Shown here: one piece after another, positions 60,838-64,000 of the stretch | Layout: each line of letters opens with the position of its first letter | Position numbering within the stretch: the first letter of the stretch is position 1 | Assembly: GCA_964521105.1 (NCBI GenBank) | Contig: CAZFPO010000003.1 | Coordinates: 13,541-77,540 of the forward strand | Origin: JAQUGA01 sp964521105 | GTDB taxonomy: Bacteria; Bacteroidota; Bacteroidia; Bacteroidales; WCHB1-69 | Direction: 5' to 3' | Length of the DNA stretch: 64,000 bases | Notes under the pieces: model-generated | Told to the model about the DNA's origin: nothing | The model's database searches: none | The model's input: the letters and a program-made list of their open reading frames with translations, nothing else | Made by a program: the position numbers and the translations under genes

Positions 60838-62229
60838 ATGCAATACGATTTAATAGTTTTAGGAAGTGGACCAGGCGGTTATGTGGCAGCCATAAGAGCC
60901 TCTCAATTAGGAATGAACGTGGCTTGTATAGAGCGTTCTGAACCAGGTGGAATTTGTTTAAATTGGGGTTGTATTCCCACCAAAGCATTGTTAAAAAGTG
61001 CTCAAGTTTATAAATATATCAACCATGCCGAAGAATATGGAGTATCTATTTCGGGCGAAGTTCGCCCAGATATTACAGCCATGGTTGGACGCAGCAGAAG
61101 CGTTGCCGAACAGATGAGTAAAGGAATTCAGTTTTTATTAAAAAAATATAATGTTACTTTAATCCAAGGCACCGGAAAAATTAAACCTGGAAAAAAAGTT
61201 GAGGTGTTGGATTTTGAAGGTAACACCAACGAATATTCAGCAAACCATATTATTATTGCCACTGGAGCACGCTCTCGCGAATTACCGAATTTACCTCAAG
61301 ATGGAGTGAAAATTATTGGTTATCGTAAAGCATTAACTCTTGACAAACAACCCGAATCGATGGTTGTTGTTGGGTCCGGAGCAATAGGATCCGAATTTGC
61401 TTATTTTTATAATACCATTGGAACAAAAGTAACATTGATTGAATATTTACCAAGTATTGTTCCCAACGAAGATGAAGATGTTTCGAAACAACTCGAACGT
61501 TCGTTTAAAAAACAAGGAATGAAAGTTCTTACTTCCGCATCTGTTGAATCGGTGGATACTAATGGCGAAAAATGTAAAGTAAAGATAAAAACAAAAAAAG
61601 GAGAAGAAATCATCGAAGCCGATATCGTTTTATCCGCGGTTGGAATTGTCAGTAATTTAGAAAATATTGGACTCGAAGAAGTTGGTATTGAAGTAAATAA
61701 AGGAAAAATTGAGGTGGATAAATACTATCGTACGAATATCGAAGGGTATTACGCTATTGGCGATGTGGTTGCAGGTCCTGCATTGGCACATGTAGCCTCG
61801 CACGAGGGTCTCATCTGTGTTGAAACCATTGCGGGTCATAAAATCGACCCGTTAAACTACGGGAATATTCCTGGTTGCACGTACACCTCTCCCGAGATTG
61901 CTTCCGTTGGAATGACTGAAAAACAAGCTATTGATGCGGGTTACGAAATAAAAGTGGGTAAATTTCCATTTACTGCTTCTGGAAAAGCTACTGCTGCTGG
62001 CAACAAAGATGGTTTTGTAAAAGTCATTTTCGATGCTAAGTATGGCGAATGGCTTGGTTGTCATATGATTGGTGATAATGTTACCGAAATGATTTCCGAA
62101 GCTGTTGTGGCACGTAAACTCGAAACCACCGGAAAAGAAATTATCGAAGCGGTACACCCACATCCTACCATGTCCGAAGCGGTTATGGAAGCAGTTGCCG
62201 CAGCATACGGCGAATGTGTGCATTTATAA
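60838..62229 (+). CDS. lpdA: Dihydrolipoyl dehydrogenase (E3)
   Basis: 463 residues from the ATG at 60838. It reoxidises the dihydrolipoyl groups of 2-oxoacid dehydrogenases or the glycine cleavage system with NAD+. FAD site LIVLGSGPGGYVAAIRASQLG, redox disulphide CLNWGC in GGICLNWGCIPTKALL, NAD site MVVVGSGAIGSEFAYFY, and the C-terminal His-Glu dyad in HPHPTMSEAVMEA. The frame extends 49 codons further to a TTG at 60691, but no flavoprotein family member begins that way, so I chose MQYDLIVLG. No E1/E2 genes are nearby. Confidence 0.96.
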   Translation: MQYDLIVLGSGPGGYVAAIRASQLGMNVACIERSEPGGICLNWGCIPTKALLKSAQVYKYINHAEEYGVSISGEVRPDITAMVGRSRSVAEQMSKGIQFLLKKYNVTLIQGTGKIKPGKKVEVLDFEGNTNEYSANHIIIATGARSRELPNLPQDGVKIIGYRKALTLDKQPESMVVVGSGAIGSEFAYFYNTIGTKVTLIEYLPSIVPNEDEDVSKQLERSFKKQGMKVLTSASVESVDTNGEKCKVKIKTKKGEEIIEADIVLSAVGIVSNLENIGLEEVGIEVNKGKIEVDKYYRTNIEGYYAIGDVVAGPALAHVASHEGLICVETIAGHKIDPLNYGNIPGCTYTSPEIASVGMTEKQAIDAGYEIKVGKFPFTASGKATAAGNKDGFVKVIFDAKYGEWLGCHMIGDNVTEMISEAVVARKLETTGKEIIEAVHPHPTMSEAVMEAVAAAYGECVHL

Positions 62230-62251
62230 TAATTTGACAAAACAAACGGAC

Positions 62252-62857
62252 ATGAAAAAAAACATTATTCTGTTTTTGGTTTTTACAAGCTTGATACATT
62301 TCACTTTTTCTCAAAGATTTAAAGGCGGATTATTGCTTGGACCAACCGTAACACAAGTTACTGGAGATAAATTAGCGGGTTATGATAAACTTGGAGTAAT
62401 GGGTGGTGTTTATACTGAATATCCGTTTAGCGACCGAACTACGGGTCGACTTGAAATGTACTATATTCAAAAAGGTTCGCGACACATACCTTCGGATGTA
62501 GACTATAATAAATATGTGATGTCGCTTCAGTATGTTGAAGTTCCAATTATTTATCAATATCGCTTTTATAAAAAGTTTTCTTTTCAAACCGGATTATCTT
62601 TTGCATATTTGTTTTCGTCAAAAGAAAAAGATCAAAACGGAACAATCAATAGCGATGGCAGAATACCTTTTCGAAAATATGATTTTTCGATACTTGGTGG
62701 ATTTACTTATAATATCAATGATAAATGGGTTGTTGGTGGAAGATACTCGTATTCGATTCTCTATATCCGCGAAAAACCCGATTTTGAAAACATAAGCTAT
62801 CATAATCGACGACAATTTAACGATGTAGTGCAAATTTCGATGTATTATGCTTTTTAG
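62252..62857 (+). CDS. PorT-family outer membrane beta-barrel protein
   Basis: 201 residues. Signal peptide (MKKNIILFLVFTSLIHFTFSQ), then an eight-strand barrel pattern: KGGLLLGPTVTQVTGDKL, VMGGVYTEYPFSDRTTGRLEMYYIQKGSR, VEVPIIYQYRFYKKFSFQTGLSFAYLFSSK, ending in a terminal aromatic (MYYAF). It belongs to the broad PorT/OMP_b-brl_2 group. Whether it is the T9SS PorT or a generic small barrel cannot be decided here. The frame runs back into lpdA in another phase; the ATG at 62252 (22 bp past the lpdA stop) begins the signal peptide. Probably co-transcribed with lpdA. Confidence 0.85.
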   Translation: MKKNIILFLVFTSLIHFTFSQRFKGGLLLGPTVTQVTGDKLAGYDKLGVMGGVYTEYPFSDRTTGRLEMYYIQKGSRHIPSDVDYNKYVMSLQYVEVPIIYQYRFYKKFSFQTGLSFAYLFSSKEKDQNGTINSDGRIPFRKYDFSILGGFTYNINDKWVVGGRYSYSILYIREKPDFENISYHNRRQFNDVVQISMYYAF

Positions 62858-62871
62858 CTTTAGCTTTATAA

Positions 62872-62885
62872 TTCAACTTGTTGAA
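62872..62885. terminator. Small hairpin between convergent genes
   Basis: TTCAAC-TT-GTTGAA; short stem with T-rich flanks. Weak. Confidence 0.3.
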
Positions 62886-62886
62886 A

Positions 62887-63819
62887 TTAATTTTTCACAA
62901 TCACTTTCTTCAACATATTACCTTTGCCATCCGAAAGAACAATAAAATAAGTCCCCTTTTTGAAAGTATTAGCATTGATAGAAATTGTTTTGTCAAATTC
63001 AGAAATAAATTCACTTTTTATAATTTTTCCATTAACATCGTAAATGGAATAACCATAAGGTGAAAAATTTTCAGGAATAATCATTTGAAAATTATCAACA
63101 AATGGATTTGGAAATAATTCTAGTTTGTCATTGTTAATATTATTATCAATGTTTAAGATACTACAATTGTAACCCAATATTTCAACATTATGATGAGTAA
63201 AACAAGCTATATTCACGTCAGAACCATATAGTGGATTAAATGCAAGTGAATTATTTAGGAAAGCTAAGGATTTGTTGCTGCCAATCCCTTCAATCCAATA
63301 TACAGATTGAGTAGCGTATTCTGGACCGCTTAAAAAATAAACAGAAAATTCAAACTTTTTTCGCACACCTATATTAGTAGATATCAATGTAATGGTATCT
63401 AATACATAAGCAATTTCATTTTCAATAGTTTCATTACCTAAAAAGTAGGGGTAAATTATTGTATCGCCTTGATTCATTCCAAAATTATACAACAATCGAA
63501 GCGTTGTATCATTTTTAACACTTGTTGAGCTTGAACTATTTATATTATTTAACCAATATACTTTTTTATCCTCATAGTACAAAAAACAACTGGCAATATT
63601 GGAATTTTTATTTCCATATTTAAAAAAAGTTTTGTTGTCGATTATTGTATCACCAAGCAAAGTGCTTCGATTATACCACGTCTCAGTATATGAACCACTG
63701 TTCACGGAATAGCCTCGATAAACCCATTCAGCACTGTCTGTTGGCATGGGAATAAATTCTTGCCCTTTTATTGTGTTTGCAAATAGCAAACACAAACTAA
63801 TGATAATTATTTTTTTCAT
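62887..63819 (-). CDS. Secreted protein of unknown function with T9SS type A sorting tail
   Basis: 310 residues. Signal peptide (cleavage near 19, TIKGQ). The N-terminal 210 residues are beta-rich with recurring TYR/WY patterns (DSAEWVYRGYSVNSGSYTETWYNRSTLLGDTIID) and no family I recognise. The C-terminal 80 residues are a T9SS sorting domain: LELFPNPFVDNFQMIIPEN, YGYSIYDVNGKIIKSEF, FKKGTYFIVLSDGKGNMLKKVIVKN. Exported by T9SS and likely surface-attached by PorU. Convergent with the PorT-family gene (29 bp apart). Confidence 0.85.
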   Translation of the reverse strand: MKKIIIISLCLLFANTIKGQEFIPMPTDSAEWVYRGYSVNSGSYTETWYNRSTLLGDTIIDNKTFFKYGNKNSNIASCFLYYEDKKVYWLNNINSSSSTSVKNDTTLRLLYNFGMNQGDTIIYPYFLGNETIENEIAYVLDTITLISTNIGVRKKFEFSVYFLSGPEYATQSVYWIEGIGSNKSLAFLNNSLAFNPLYGSDVNIACFTHHNVEILGYNCSILNIDNNINNDKLELFPNPFVDNFQMIIPENFSPYGYSIYDVNGKIIKSEFISEFDKTISINANTFKKGTYFIVLSDGKGNMLKKVIVKN

Positions 63820-63835
63820 AATATTATGTGTTAAA

Positions 63836-64000
63836 TTATTTATTACTAATATTTAATTTTTCTGTTTTAATTGTATTTCCTTCAGATTGCAATTTCACAA
63901 AATAATTTCCAGAAATAAACGATTTTGTTTCAATTATAATTTCCCCCTGACTTGTCCCTTTTAGTGCGGTATTTCTAGTTTTGCAATAAACTCTATCATT
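63836..64000 (-). CDS. C-terminal end of another T9SS-type secreted protein (cut by window edge)
   Basis: An open frame enters from the right edge and ends at the TAA at 63836, giving 54 residues. The tail (GEIIIETKSFISGNYFVKL, then a short basic end) has the strand pattern of a T9SS type A sorting domain. It lies 16 bp upstream of the 310-residue cargo gene on the same strand, so they are likely co-transcribed or tandem cargo. No N-terminal information. Confidence 0.7.
   Translation of the reverse strand, partial: NDRVYCKTRNTALKGTSQGEIIIETKSFISGNYFVKLQSEGNTIKTEKLNISNK

Noticed and set aside
62252..62857. The small barrel as the T9SS component PorT itself
   Set aside because: The PorT-family fold is too common in Bacteroidota and no T9SS gene is adjacent, so only the family is claimed.
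1..64000. CRISPR arrays, prophage, insertion sequences
   Set aside because: No regularly spaced direct repeats, transposase, integrase or phage structural motif was seen in any frame.

Overview
The window is a stretch of ordinary chromosome from a low-GC member of the Bacteroidota, most likely an anaerobic or fermentative lineage near Bacteroidales. The evidence is type IX secretion (T9SS) genes (porU, porV, two PorG-like genes), several secreted proteins with T9SS C-terminal sorting tails, many promoters of the Bacteroidota type (-7 box TAnnTTTG with a -33 TTTG/TTG about 18-20 bp upstream), almost no Shine-Dalgarno sequences, and the fermentation genes tnaA and ptb-buk. I see no phage, insertion sequence, CRISPR array, plasmid gene or rRNA.

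Layout. 1-4150 (minus): surE, a small membrane protein and lpxB, then a SpoIID/LytB protein and the N-terminus of a ComEC-like protein cut by the window edge, plus a small secreted protein. 4150-9000 (minus): tRNA-Leu(UAG) next to a duplicated fragment of itself, queD, a secreted endonuclease I, mntP, msrC and tryptophanase. 9277-15885 (minus): a tetR-tolC-MFP-RND efflux operon with a candidate operator over its promoter. 16304-22658: two proteins of unknown role, a secreted C1 peptidase, prs, tRNA-Leu(CAA), a Cys/Met-metabolism PLP enzyme, an HMA-like protein, a small lipoprotein and tRNA-Lys. 22771-25737: TonB-dependent receptor plus TetR. 26243-27964 (plus): thioredoxin-like protein, panC, panD. 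27998-31349 (minus): buk, ptb and an M64 metallopeptidase.

31387-37898 (minus) is the envelope-assembly block: two DUF6089/PorG-like barrels, uppS, bamA and two Skp/OmpH chaperones. 38086-42933 (plus): YgiQ-type radical SAM protein, a 0.9-kb gene-free repeat-rich region, an FKBP isomerase and an EnvC-like protein. 42944-55184 (minus) looks like one six-gene unit: a 1342-residue T9SS cargo protein with two nested beta-propellers, tadA, porV, porU, deoC and an AlkD-like repair protein. 55259-64000: mutS2, a nucleoid-associated protein, a ClC chloride channel, lpd, a PorT-family barrel, a T9SS cargo protein and the tail of another.

How the genes fit together: BamA, the Skp proteins, PorG, PorV and PorU build the outer membrane and the T9SS attachment machinery. 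The endonuclease, the 1342-residue protein and the two proteins at the right end are cargo for that machinery. No clear undescribed defence or biosynthetic system was found. The best leads are the nested propeller architecture, the cargo-tadA-porV-porU-deoC operon, the tandem PorG paralogues, the TetR operator site, and two long hairpins with 3-nt loops. Several gene starts were moved inward because the longest reading frame begins at TTG or runs through a promoter or terminator.
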